Source of the DNA: Rhabditophanes sp. KR3021 | Lineage: Eukaryota > Nematoda > Chromadorea > Rhabditida > Alloionematidae | Assembly (NCBI GenBank): GCA_963281155.1 | Contig: CAUJLY010000006.1 | Coordinates: 4,650,001-4,714,000, forward strand | DNA: 64,000 bases | Reading direction: 5' to 3' | Shown here: positions 26,588 to 38,890 of the stretch, piece by piece | Numbering within the stretch: the stretch's first letter is position 1 | Layout: the number at the start of each line of letters is the position of its first letter | Position numbers and translations under genes: made by a program | Notes under the pieces: generated by a model | Told to the model about the DNA's origin: nothing | Databases searched by the model: none | The model's input: the letters and a program-made list of their open reading frames with translations, nothing else

Positions 26588-28344
26588 TTAGTTTTCGGGT
26601 CCAGTTTCACAAGAACCCAATGTATGCCACTGCGCAATTGGTCTTCTGGGACTTGCTAACATATCCATCCAGTGACGAAGTTCAGCTCCTGTAGCGCCAC
26701 ATCCCAATATACACTTGCCAATGGCATCATTAGACCCCAATTTATCATAATCCATGACTGTAATCAGCAGAGAGACTTTTTGGATTTGTTCAAATGGAAC
26801 TTCGAAAGAAAAGGATTCGTTGTAGTATGGATTAAGGGTGCATTTTTTAATAGAAGTTTTCTTCTTTTTTAATCTTTTGCCGCCTTGCATCAGGACAATC
26901 TTTACATAGGGGTCTGATAATCCTCCAACATCCATTTTCTTCAAGTTCTTCGCTTCTAGCACAACTACGGTCAATTTGCCAGCTGTTGGAACGTAACGAA
27001 GAGAGAAGCAAATGTCACCAAGGCTCTTTTCAGCTTCCTTATCGTCTGGAGGTGGTTGAATATCTTTCCACTCCTCAATTACAGCTCCTAAATCTATTTT
27101 ACCTAATGGTATAAGGACTTGTCCGATTTGATCGTGCTTGCTGAATCGATCAAAATCATAAATAGCAAAGACAAGAGTCTTGTTTCCTATTTCATTGAAT
27201 GGAACCTAATTTAATGAATTAAAAAATATTTAAGCCAGTAACAAAATTCGACTTACTTTGAAAACAAATGTCTCATTAAACACTGGATTAAGTGTCTTTC
27301 TATGTACTTTAGTTTCCACTTTCTTCTTCTTTTCCGGCATTAAGTACAACTTCTGAAATTAAAAGTATTATGGATGTTAAGATAAAATGTACGTACAACA
27401 TAAGGGGTCACTGGTTCCAGACATATCCATTCCAGGGAGATCTTCAGCTTGAATAACGGTAATGGTAAGCTAAAGTAATTATAAATACGACTTTACCAAA
27501 TTGTTACTTACTTGATTTTGTTGAAAATCATAATCTAGTTTATATTGAATTCTACCTAACTTAATTTCCTCTTTCTCTTCAGCCTGTTCTTTTTCGTTTT
27601 GTTCCATATTCTCTTCCAATGCATCCAAATCTGCAGCAAGCTATAAAAAGGTATGTAAGATTTCTTGATTACATAATAAATGACGTAGAGAAACTATGAA
27701 TGTTACGTCCTTAACATACCTTGTTAGCTTGGGCGCCTATGTCTTCTTTGCCGCTGCCCTTACTAAAAAGACCTTTGAAGCCCTTCTTATTCTTTTCCCC
27801 ATGTCTTTTTTTGCCAAATAACTTGCGTAGCAACAAGAAGGCAATTCCTAGTGCAATAAGTAAAAAAAGGATACCAACCAATACAAAACCCCATTCACCA
27901 ATCCCGGTTTGCGCCATAACCTTTTCTTTGACTTTATCCTTTAAGTCAAACGCCTTGTCCATAACAAATTTGCCGACACTTTCTTTTGGTGTTGTACCCC
28001 TAAAATGAAGATGATTTTTTATAAATATACAAAAAAGAATGCTTTAGAAAGGAAATAAGACATGTAATTGTAACATTCTAATCGAAAAGACTATATTTAC
28101 TCATTCGAAATTGATAGATATTGTAACACAATTAAAATTTGTTTACAAATATCAGCTATTGGAGGAAAAATAATTTGATAAAAGAAATTACATGTAAAAT
28201 AACATACATTGTTGATAACGTTGATGTAATTGAAGCATCTGTTGTTGTAGGCATTATCGTTTGCTCTGGTACATCTTCTTGTAATAATTCTTGAGTGATT
28301 TCTGGTTGATAGTCATCCTCACTCATATCATTAATCCGTACCAT
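26588..28344 (-). CDS. snt-1: synaptotagmin-1 (synaptic vesicle calcium sensor), one apparent frameshift
   Basis: Exons 28344-28208, 27999-27720, 27640-27512, 27469-27397, 27352-27257 and 27205-26588 encode about 443 residues, close to the 441 of C. elegans SNT-1. There is one membrane span (about 83-103) followed by a basic stretch [16 protein letters not shown], then an acidic linker, C2A (about 175-290) and C2B (about 305-430). Calcium-binding loop motifs are present: MDMSGTSDP and [10 protein letters not shown] in C2[10 protein letters not shown] and [10 protein letters not shown] in C2B. C2B is nearly identical to the C. elegans protein. The 27469-27397 exon has length 3n+1. A GGGG run on the plus strand (27404-27407) shifts the frame just after GTSDP, where YVK is expected, so one base appears inserted. 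The gene is too conserved for decay elsewhere, so a sequence error is likely. Confidence 0.95.
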
Positions 28345-31300
28345 TTTGAAAGGATAACAATGTCACTAGAAGTATACCGAAATCATCATTTATTATATGA
28401 ATATTAAGGAATTAAATATGCCGAAATATATGGAAATGGATGAATATCGGATATGCTAGATTAGATGTATTTTATGCTCTTGTCTGGCCAAATAAAATGC
28501 GTAGTTGAATAATCATTAGATGAAAAAGGCATGCCTACCTGTCACACATAGCTTAATCTTTATATCATCTTCAGAATAGAAAATGCAATATAAAACAATA
28601 TTTCTCATTAAAACAAATTGAAGGATAGGACAAACTATATATCTAAGAAAAGCAATAAATGGAAACATGATAATATGTATTTTTCTTTCATCATCCGAAC
28701 AAATGGCTTTTATGTCAGGAAATTTAAAATAAAAATTTCGCGAACAAAGTGAGAAAAAGATTAAAGAAGTTCGCCCATCAATATATAGTATACCCAATAA
28801 GGAATTATCTATGCATTTCCAAATTATGTCCTTTATCCCTGAGATATTTTATTGCCAAAAAATAGTTTCAAAACCACTGATAAAGGCAATAAATGAAGGG
28901 AAAAGTATGGAAGCATTAATTAAAAAAAGAACTGAAGTAGCAGTTTAATAAATCTTGTAGTGATCTATTTGTTGCTATTATCCTCAATATTTATCCATAT
29001 CATTAAAATATATCAAATGAATGAAGAGGTAAAATATATGATCAAATGAAGATAAACATTTTTATATTAAAACAAATTTTAATCTTTATGTTAAAATACT
29101 ATCTATCTATATACATCTAGTTAATGAACCATTAAAATTATATTTATCTCGGAAGTATCAGTTCAATTTGGTTGTTTAAACAATATTAAAATAAATTTTA
29201 TTCCTGCCAGTGCCATTAAGTTTATCATGAGAAAAGTTTTTTAAAAAAATGGTTAAAGTTATTTTTATCAATTATAAATCTTTATTATTATAATATTCCA
29301 CATTCTTCCCCCAAAATGTGGCAACATTTTTATTTATGTTGAAAACGCCTCTGCTTATATTTTTCGCCGAACATGGACGCTATAACAATTGGCGATAAAT
29401 AAAACCATTGAAATTTTTTTAGTTAGGAGGAGAAGCTATGCAAATTTGTAGATAATATGCAAATGGAATGGATTTGACAATAAATATTGGTATATGAGAA
29501 GGATGTTGGCTATCCAGCGGCACATTGGCCATTAACTAGTTCAAAAAGTTAGTAGTAGTCGATGGCAATAGTTTAACATGGGCATAGAACGCATGCCTGG
29601 AAATTGGTATGAATGCAAAATATGAGGCAGACGATGCAGTTGTTTCAAGCATGTGTATAAAAGAAAGATGATAGCAGAAGGCATACTCTTTATGTCGTAT
29701 ATATTTTTGGTCCTCATTCAAAAATGGAAGATAGTCAGAAGCGATAAAATGCGGTACAAAGCTTAAAGCTGTATTTTCAAAAATTGCATATTTAAAAATG
29801 ACAACAAAATATGAATTTAATGCCAACGAAAATATTGGTGCTTCACTTTTGCCTTTAAGATATAGTATGTGTTCGTAATAATGCCATCGCTTTTTAAAGT
29901 AAAATCTCTACAACAGCTTAGATAATGAATCTCGGTAATATTTCATTCTCACACTTTACATGGGTGAAATATTTAAATATTTCAAAAAGAAAATATAAAA
30001 GGTAGGACACTATAGTATTTATAAAGAACATGGAAATATTGTAAATATAAAGTGTTAGCAATTTGTAATGTTTGATTCCTGAAAGATTTAATTAAAATGA
30101 ATTTGCTAACAAATATTTTTAAGCTTATTAAGTGGTTGATATAACTTTTACAAATAATAGAGAAAAGCTTTGGTCAATAAGGATAAATAAAGATCTGTAA
30201 CTAATTCCTTGAACTATTTTGAATAACAATTTTAGAAGTTATAAAATAATGAATTTCAGCTGGATAAGTTTATAAAAAACATAATTAAAAAAATAATTTA
30301 ATCTTTGGAAATAATCCCAAACAGCCTTTAAATAATAAGCACAAGAAGAAAACATTTCTCACGCATTTCACAATGGCACAACTGTTTCTATAACTATAGT
30401 CATAAGAAATGCATAACTTTTCTTTTTATCACCAACCCTTTTTATGTACATTTCTTTTTAACTTTAAGCGAATGGTGTGCACTCAAAATAAGGGAAGAAT
30501 AAGAAGAGTGTATTTTGTATAGCTGAATTTGGGACGACTAGCAAGTTTAAAAAGTAAAGTCAATCAAAAAATGTTTTTATTTTGGGAATCACTCAGATTA
30601 AACATTATTTGTGTGTTGGCAGTTAATCTTATTTTTTTAAAGTTATATAATAAATTGTTGTCATTGTAAGGCAACATTCATAATAATTTGAATAGACTGA
30701 CGCTTGCAAAAATTTATTTGATAATTGGTATATAATTATTTTACATTGTTTTTTGTTAAGACCTCGTAAACAAGATATTTATAATACTTAAAAAGGAAAT
30801 GAGTAAATAAATAAGCAGCCCTTTTTAATAAATAAAAATACAGTAAAGTTAAAATACTGTAATAGTTTAAATTGTGAACAAAACAATCAAAAAGTTACTC
30901 AAATTACAATTTTCGGATACATTTATTAATAATATTCTGGGAATGGCATTATATATTTCTTATTTATGCACCACATTAGACACAACTCAAATCCTATATA
31001 AATTTTTGATTTGGTTATGACGTATCTTTAAAAGTTCAACGATACTTTTTTTACAACTTTATATAATCATTATGAATTTATAATCTTAGGAATAATAATC
31101 AATTTTTGTTTAACATTTCAAGTTTTGCCAAAATAGTAGGCACATAAGATGTAAGTGCATAATGCCTAGTAGTTGGGAAAGTAAAACTTTTAGGTATAGT
31201 AAATGGAGTTTAAAGATTTGCCTATCAAATGGTTCATATAGGATGAATATGTGACAATTGCTTTGAAACAGGAAAAGAATACTTTTTAGGAAGGTTAAAC

Positions 31301-33948
31301 TAACAACGTTTGGATGTATTAAATATACAGAATATATTTTCATAGGCATCTTATTTTTTAGACACACTTTCATGAAAAATATTATTTAAATAATGTAAAA
31401 ACAGTGTTAGATAACCGCCAAAGTCCAAAATGGTGACTAACCAAACCTTTCTAGTTAATCAGAAACTTCTTTTACATGACCATTTTAAGTTGTACTTGAA
31501 ACACACGTCTTTAGCACAAATGTTTCTACGACAATACATGCGTTTCAAATTACTCATAGATGGAAAGTATGAAAGATAGAGTAAATTCTTAACTGCTAAA
31601 TACTTTTAAATAAAAAATTCAAATAGAAAATATAATTTTTTAAATTGTTGTTTTATTTGGAAAAATTTGTAATATTGCCAACTAAAGTATAATTTATTTC
31701 ACAAAACATACATATGAAAATAACATAGGAGAATTTTAAAAATTAAGAATTGACTGATATATGGAGTAATCAGGAGAATTTAATTTTTTTTCGAAAGTAT
31801 CAAAACATTTAAAAATGAAATAGAACTGAATTTTCAATATTCATCTAAATGAATTAAATAATTGTATCGTGTTTACAAAAAATTGTCGTTAATGAATTAA
31901 ATATCACACCATCTGGGCTTTAAATATCTTTGGCAATAACAATAAATTTTAGAAAGCGAAAGAAAGGTTGATGTGATTTTCAGAAAGGATAAATTGCACA
32001 CAGTACATCTTCTTATTTCAATAAGCGCAATAATTTTCTTATCAAAAAGTAGGTATAATGCCAATGTTTTCTGGCATACCGACCTATAATTACACTTTTA
32101 TTTTGGAAAGTATATAGTACTCTTGCCAACTATATAATTATGAGAAAATAATCCGATTTTAGCTTTTTAAAACCAGGTGATTACACACTAAATTTCACTC
32201 ATATAGATACAACAACAAATTGTATAATACCAACAATAATGTGCAATGGGTAAACGTTATAATTTTGGAAATACAACAAATACACCAACTTAAAAGTAAA
32301 TGATAAGATCGGGTTTTATTGGCATTATATGTAATACATTGGGATATGGGATTAATGGTAAATAGAATATTTAATATAGTCGCAGATGGGATTCTGTAAA
32401 TGACATAATTAATCTGGAATGATTAGCTAAACAATTAAATTTACTGGCGCATTCAAAAAGTTGCATGTCTTAGCTTTATAAGTCAAAAAGTAATTACATT
32501 TTTCGTTGAATCCAATTATGTTTATATACTCCTCAAGTATACGCTTCTTAAAGTTTGCCAAAAAGTCTTTGAAGTAGAAGTGAAGACGTAAAGTCTTTTT
32601 AACGAATAAAATTAAATGTTGGTGGTAGCTAAATGTAAAAGCATTTTAAAGTCAGCTAAGAATATAATGGAATCTGTTAATTGGCATTGAAATAAACATA
32701 ATTAGTATTTTTTAAAATTCTGAACTTTTGAATGGGCTTGACATATAATAAGTACAAAGGGAGTTTTTTTGAAATTTTACATCCAGATTTTAAGAGGATT
32801 AGAGACTGAAAAATAACACATTATTTACGAATAAAGGAAGTATCTCTTTATAAATAGGTAATTTTTATAACAACAAATGTTCTGAGCATGATAAAAAACT
32901 AAAACATTTGAATAGAAGCTTACTTCGTAAAGTTTTATTGTCTTGGCTTCGAAAATGAACGTTACACTTTTCAACAAAAGAATTTGATGTTGTAGTATCA
33001 CAAAAATTAATTACGAATTTCAACACAACAATATTTTTATGGTGAACATTTCTTTCTGTAACAACAACATCTTTGAACTATCCTGATGAACATATCTACG
33101 ATGCCACCACCAAAGACATCAAATTAAAAAAATATTAAATGAAACCGTGACAAAAGGGCAATAATTTTAGTTAAAAAACTTTAATTATGTAATGTAAAAA
33201 TGTAATTTAAAGAAAATAGGATGATAACATTTCTTAATTGGGGATATATTAGTTTAGAAAAAGTATCAAATTAAGAATAATACAAAAATAAACGAGATAT
33301 TGCTATTCTTTTATTAATCCTTATATTTTTCATCTCACAATAGATTATCCGAACCGTCTATTTTTATTGAATTGCTGCCATTCATATGACAACAATTCCT
33401 TTTTTGATTTGAAATTTAATGTCACACAATTTATTAGCTTAAACTTATAAAAAAATATTTAAATTTTCTAAAAATGTGGATAAAAACAACATCCAAGGGA
33501 AAATGTTTGGTATATCCACTGTATTTTATCAAAATATTTCATAATGTTATTACTAAAACAATATAATATAATGAATGTATCTTTCAACAACAAATAATCC
33601 ATGACAATACGAGCCTTGGTTAATATCACTCACTATGAAACAAAAAGCTTACCATCACAGAAAATGGAACTTCGCATGTACAAAATGAAAGTTTTGTGTG
33701 TCAAAGTAGGATTCAAAACATGTTATTTTTAACCTCTGTGATCACTGAAATGTTTAAAATTATTATTACCATGAAAGTTATAAATCATTAGTGTTAAAAA
33801 TTTGTCATTTATGAAACAACTTTGATGAAGTGTATTTTATTCAACAAAACATTTATTATTTAGCATAACAACTCAATTACAATAAGTGTTACATGTAAGG
33901 AAATAATTAATTGTTGGTGCATATTCATTGTATTAATATTAGAAAAAT
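28345..33948. other. intergenic, upstream region of snt-1 and downstream of the aldo-keto reductase
   Basis: 5.6 kb of AT-rich sequence with short low-complexity frames only (for example 28516-28797, 29536-29826 and 31110-31373 on the minus strand). I see no domain, tRNA or clear repeat. A broad neuronal promoter region for snt-1 is expected on its upstream side, but no specific element can be named. Confidence 0.55.
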
Positions 33949-34884
33949 TTAAGCTGTAACAAGCCAAGGGGTGCAACGAATGTAATGTTTCCCAGTGTCT
34001 AAGTCCATGAGCTTTCGAATATCTTCTTTACTAATCTTGACATCAACAACTTTAAAATTCTCCTTAATTCTAGCAGGAGAAGATGACTTTGGGATAATTC
34101 CAACGTTTTGACAAACTGCGAAGGCAAGGAGTAGAATTGGAACAGTTACAGAATACTTCTCAGCCATTTTGACAATGACATCATTTTTAATGACATCTTC
34201 GTGGAATCTCGCAAGTGAAGAAAAGGCTTGGAAGAAAATATTGTGTTGTTTGCAGTATTCTCTGATATCGTTACGAGTGAACAATGGATGAAACTCTAAT
34301 TGATTAACAGCTGGAACTACGTCAGAATATGAAGGTATTTCCCTTAAATGTCTAACTTCGTAGTTTGACACTCCAATTGATTTGATTAGGCCTGCCTTTT
34401 GGCTGGCTACCAAAGCTAAATATAACTCCTTGCGATTATAGGCATTCATAGGATCATCATTTTCTCTAAAATCAGATTTTGGGTAATGAATGAGATACAA
34501 GTCAATATACTCGGTTTGCAAATCTTTCAATGACTTCAAGACATGGTTCTTTCCATTTTCAAAAGTATCATCACGATCAGGGAATGTTTTAGTGGTAATA
34601 AAGATATCCTCACGTTTTAAATTGTATCTTGGCAAGTACTCCTATAAATGTTATAGTTCATATGAATTATTAAATCAAAATACCTTTAAAGCATGTCCCA
34701 AAAAGTCTTCATTGTTGTAGTATTTGGCAGTATCAAACATTCGGTATCCACTGGATAAAGCAGCATCAACAGCAGTATTGACTTCGTCTTGGGTAGCAAT
34801 TTTATATGTTCCGAACCCGACCAAGGGTAATTTTTCATTATTGTTTAGAACAGCATATCCACCAGAAACGTCTTCAGCAACCAT
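33949..34884 (-). CDS. aldo-keto reductase (NADPH-dependent carbonyl reductase)
   Basis: Exons 34884-34684 and 34641-33949 give 297 residues in a TIM-barrel AKR fold. The catalytic tetrad is intact: D51 and Y56 (FDTAKYYNNE), K85 (FITTKTF) and H119 (LYLIHYP). The family signatures IKSIGVSNYE and the cofactor-binding IPKSSSPARIKEN are present, so the enzyme should bind NADP(H). At 297 residues it is slightly shorter than most AKRs (310-325) and ends soon after the cofactor segment, so the substrate-specific C-terminal loop is short. A likely trans- or cis-splice acceptor (CATAATTTTAG) lies 11 nt before the ATG. The substrate cannot be deduced; a cytosolic detoxifying or metabolic role is inferred. 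Confidence 0.93.
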
Positions 34885-35874
34885 TTTTGATGTGTCTAAA
34901 ATTATGAAAAAGTTGCAAACTTATATCTAATCAATTCGTATAAGTATTAAAAGCGATAAATGGAAAATCTAACCTTGACCTTTTAAATATTGTATCAATC
35001 AAACACTTTTTAATTTCAAATAACAATTTAAAAGATAGGCAAGAATTTGATAATACTAGTCTTAGACGAATTAAAAACATGAATTAAGCAATCAATCATC
35101 ATAAGAAAAACATTATTTGGTCAAAAATAAATGCATGGCATGTAATTAAAGCCCTGATCAGGAAACCAATTGGAGAAGTATACATTCATAATTACCTAGA
35201 CGTCGTTTTAGTATTGTTTTTTAAATTAAGTATACTTTTGTATTCGCAAAAGACACAGAAAGCAAATGCGAAATGCAATATATCATCCAAGATTGTTTAA
35301 AATGAGCATACTAAGAATACTTTTAAACAGAATCGCGCATAAAATTCTCAATGATCAACTATATATTTGTCCATTAAAAAGAGGGAAAACAGCACCAATT
35401 ATTTTTAAAATGTTTACATTTAAGTTTGATCTGTACAAAGTTATTATTTTTCAAATAAAACGCTGAATATGTAATTCAATTATTATTGCTGAAAAGAAGC
35501 GAAAGGAGAATATTCTACAGTTTTTATTTGTCTGACTATGACTGCGTATTTATAGAATTATGATTTGCTTAAAGTTATTTATAATTTGATTGAAGATATG
35601 CATTTATCATTTAAGCGGTAAAGTTAAATTAAACAAATTTATGTTAAAGAAGATTTAGAAACAACGATCACCGAAATAAATATCACATTATTTAGATTAG
35701 ATTAAATTATAAAAAGAAGAAGTATTATGTTAAAACAAATTGTATAATTAGTTTAAAAGAAAGATCCCACTAATAACCATCGGCATCCTTTCAAAAAGGT
35801 GAAGGTCTCACATGTGATCACTGGAGATCTTGTTTACTCGATGTTTTGAATTAGAGGCTTATTCGTTGAAATTT
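34885..35874. other. intergenic between aldo-keto reductase and skn-1
   Basis: 990 nt lying between the 5' side of the reductase and the 3' end of skn-1, both on the minus strand. An open frame at 35266-35466 has no domain support. No further feature seen. Confidence 0.5.
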
Positions 35875-38690
35875 TCAGCGTTTAATTATACGAATTCTTG
35901 GTACATTGTGGATAACATACAAAGGCTTAGAATTTTTCATCAAATTGTCTGAGAATTCTATTTTTGGAACGAACTTCTTTTTTGGAAGTATTTTTGGGAT
36001 GCTGGCTGAGGTAGATTGTGTGCTTTCTGAGGATGGGCTGGCTGAAACATTTGAGTTAGAATCATCGTCTTCTTTTTCGGGTCTTTGAGTCTGTCTCTGT
36101 TCTCTAGTCTTACGAGCAGCAACCTTATTTCTACCTAAGTTTGTAAAGAATTAATTTTTCTCAATCACCACAACTTACCACGTCTGCGAATTTGTTTTAC
36201 AATATTGTTTTGTTCTTTAGTAAGTTCATTTTCTGTAATAAAAGATTTAAGTTCAGAAAAACTAAATTCTGCGATTTCAGATGCGGTAGCGGGAATATTA
36301 TTATCGCTGCAAAGAAGGTCATCCTTATTTGGGCGACTAATTTTTTTCTTCTCATCAAAGCAATTCTCTTCATTATTATTAGAGGAGCCTTGTTCACTGT
36401 CTTCAGAGTCACTGATAACTTCGACAATTGCGTAATCTGGATGCAAAGACATGTCCCCTATATTTGGGAGAACTCTACTCTTGATAATGCTTCTCACTTT
36501 TGTTGCTTTTCTTTCCACACTATGCTTCCTTTTTTTGGGATTGGATGGTTCAATATGCATGGCCCTGGGTGCCATCTTTCTATCATAAGCATTTTCGTCA
36601 AATGAATGAGCAGACAGGTCTAAACCATCGAGATAATTGTCTAGATTTAAACCACCCGATTCCTCGGGAATTTGATAATAAGAAGTACTTTCATAGTCAA
36701 AGTCAGTTGTATCTTCTTTATCTTCTTCTTCTAGCCCATCCAGTTCAGAAAACAAAGAAGACATGATATCTTTTGATCTTCCAAAAACATCTAATGAACC
36801 AAAATCCGAATCCATGTTGAGTTCTCTGTCAATGCACATGTCTAAACTATTTGTGGGACTGTTGGATCTATTTCTTCTGCAATAACTTGTAGACGGAGAA
36901 TCTCTCTCGTGGCTTTGTTGCCGTGTCAAAAAATTTGAAAAATCTGTGGTACCCAGCGTTTTGGATGACTAAAATAATAAATAGTTAATAAAATAAATAT
37001 TTATGAATTGTAATTTGATATTCATAAACAACCGCCAAATTTGTACTTAAAAAACTAATTTGGTATTCATTTGGTACATTTTTAAGATGAAATCACGTTG
37101 TCAGACGTTATTATTGGCCCTAATTGCATTTCACTCAATAACGGTATGTTATTCTCGTAACACTAAAGTCTACAAACCCGATGGAAATGTTCGTCTCCAA
37201 ACTAGCTTATTGTTAATGGCAAATAAATGGCATTACAATTCTGGTTTTTGGTATAAATATTTTGAAATTGAAATGTATTGGGAAGAGGCTTCTAATTTTT
37301 GCAAACAATTTGACGGCGATTTGACAAGTATTGGGAGTCAACAAGAAAATGATTTTATCGACAAAATGAGAAAAAGTAAGGTTATCTCTTTATATAATGT
37401 GATCTTATTATTTTAATTGTTTTGTAAGGGAACGACATTTGGATTGGATTTACCAAACCATTATATGGATTTTACGAGTGGAGTGATTTAACGCCAACAT
37501 CATATATGAACTGGGGACCTACACAGCCTAACGAGCCAAACGTTAACTGCGCAATAATGAGCTATACTATAGAAGATTCTGGAAAGTGGCATGATTATAG
37601 TTGCGACACCAAGATGCCTCAATATTTTGTATGCAAAACAAAAATTTGAAAAGTATTTTTATAAACTCGAATGACATTAAGTACCATTTTAAGGTAAATA
37701 AATATATATGTTTTTTCTAATGATAATTAAGCAACCATAAATAATCTTGCAATTTTGTGGGTAATGCACAACAATCTGAGTTAGCATAATTGTGTTCTCA
37801 ATTTATATTTATATCTATTTCTCAAATACGCTCATTAGTTGGATGCACGTATATTTTGTATGAATTGTCGCATAGTATCTTGCTCCATCTTAGTAAGCGC
37901 ATGTATAAAAATTTATATAATAAATAAAAATTGTGGCAACTATTAAAAAAGATATATTAATTAACAAACACCTTAACATCTAGACATCCAAAATCAATTA
38001 TCAAATGACTGGGAGTAATAATAAATAAACATCTTACTTAACAGTTACATTTAATAAAAACAAACTTGTCTCATTTTGATTTTGCGGGAAAACATCCACT
38101 AATTATTGAATGCCTCACAATAAATTATGCAAGGCAGATTGTTCTAAACATAGACGTTAAACTTACAGAGGGTATGTGTGAGAAGTCAAAATCAAGTGAG
38201 TTCGTGTCTGTTAATGGAGGTGTCACGCTTTGAAAGTTGCTTTCGAATAAAGTTGAGCTTTTAGAGTAAGTTGTTGTTTCAGGATTGAATTCGCTTTCAA
38301 AAAGTAAGACATTTACCCTCACAGATCCAATAGGAGGTAAAGTAGGAGCTTGGTCTGATTGTTGTTGCAAAAGGCTGAGTTCTTTGTTCAAAGTATTTTT
38401 GAGATATCCATTGACTATAAATGATTGATAAATGAGATTAAAATTCTAATGAATAACATACCATTAAAATTGTATTTTTTATCAACCTTTGGTGATGAAG
38501 TATGAAGGAAGAAGACAAGAGCCAATAAACAAATCAAGGCAAACAAAGTGTTATCAGACCATGTTTTATTCTTGTTCTTTATACTTTTTGCGTGCAATTT
38601 TTTGCCTACTTTTAGATTGGTGTTGTTATCATTGTTGTAAATATGGGTAAAATTCGATAATAACCACAAACAAATAATCTCCAATGTCAT
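35875..38690 (-). CDS. skn-1: SKN-1/Nrf-type CNC transcription factor with N-terminal membrane segment
   Basis: Exons 38690-38462, 38414-38167, 36968-36179 and 36134-35875 join in phase to 508 residues. An N-terminal hydrophobic segment (about residues 40-60, TLFALICLLALVFFLHTSSP) resembles the ER anchor of the SKN-1A isoform. An acidic S/E/D-rich middle follows. The CNC region (SDNNIPATASEIAEFSFSEL) leads into the basic region KQIRRRGRNKVAARKTREQR. As in C. elegans SKN-1 there is no leucine zipper. Unlike it, about 80 residues follow the basic region. SKN-1 factors drive oxidative-stress and proteasome genes; the ER-anchored form is processed before entering the nucleus. The gene starts only 200 nt after bec-1 on the same strand. 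A TTTGTAG acceptor 19 nt before the ATG could receive a spliced leader. A lectin gene lies antisense in its 1.2 kb intron. Confidence 0.9.
37087..37649 (+). CDS. secreted C-type lectin, nested in a skn-1 intron
   Basis: Exons 37087-37375 and 37429-37649 encode 169 residues. A signal peptide (about 1-22) is followed by a single C-type lectin domain (about 45-168) with the expected elements: YWEEASNFCKQFDGDLTSI, the WIGF strand, a QPNEPNVNC loop and final cysteines ending YFVCKTK. The WND calcium motif reads WHD, so calcium-dependent sugar binding is uncertain. Short single-domain CLECs are abundant secreted proteins in nematodes, often linked to gut or immune functions. The whole gene lies antisense inside skn-1 intron 36969-38166. 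AATAAA at 37697 gives a poly(A) site that is still inside that intron. Confidence 0.88.
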
Positions 38691-38890
38691 TTTTGCCAAA
38701 GGAGATTTCCTACAAATTTTATTTTAATTAGTTAATTAATTTAAGAATATTTAAGATAATATTTGGATATAAACCAAATTAGTTAATGGTAAAACAAATA
38801 ATAGGGATAATATTTAATAATAACTTAAAGAAAAAAATGACTTGTTATGAGAAAATAAGTTCTTTATGATAATGGCGCACACCCGTCTTT
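38691..38890 (-). promoter_or_regulatory. bec-1/skn-1 intercistronic region with probable trans-splice acceptor
   Basis: Only 200 nt separate the bec-1 stop (38891) from the skn-1 ATG (38690) on the same strand. On the minus strand AAAATAAAATTTGTAG ends at 38710 and gives an acceptor 19 nt ahead of the ATG, with an AATAAA-like string just before it. The spacing fits a nematode operon junction resolved by SL2-type trans-splicing, but no SL sequence can be seen from genomic DNA. Confidence 0.5.

Noticed and set aside
36192..36766. Overlapping plus-strand frames (137, 76 and 88 codons) over the skn-1 exon
   Set aside because: They are complementary-strand shadows of the acidic, serine-rich skn-1 exon, without domains or splice partners.
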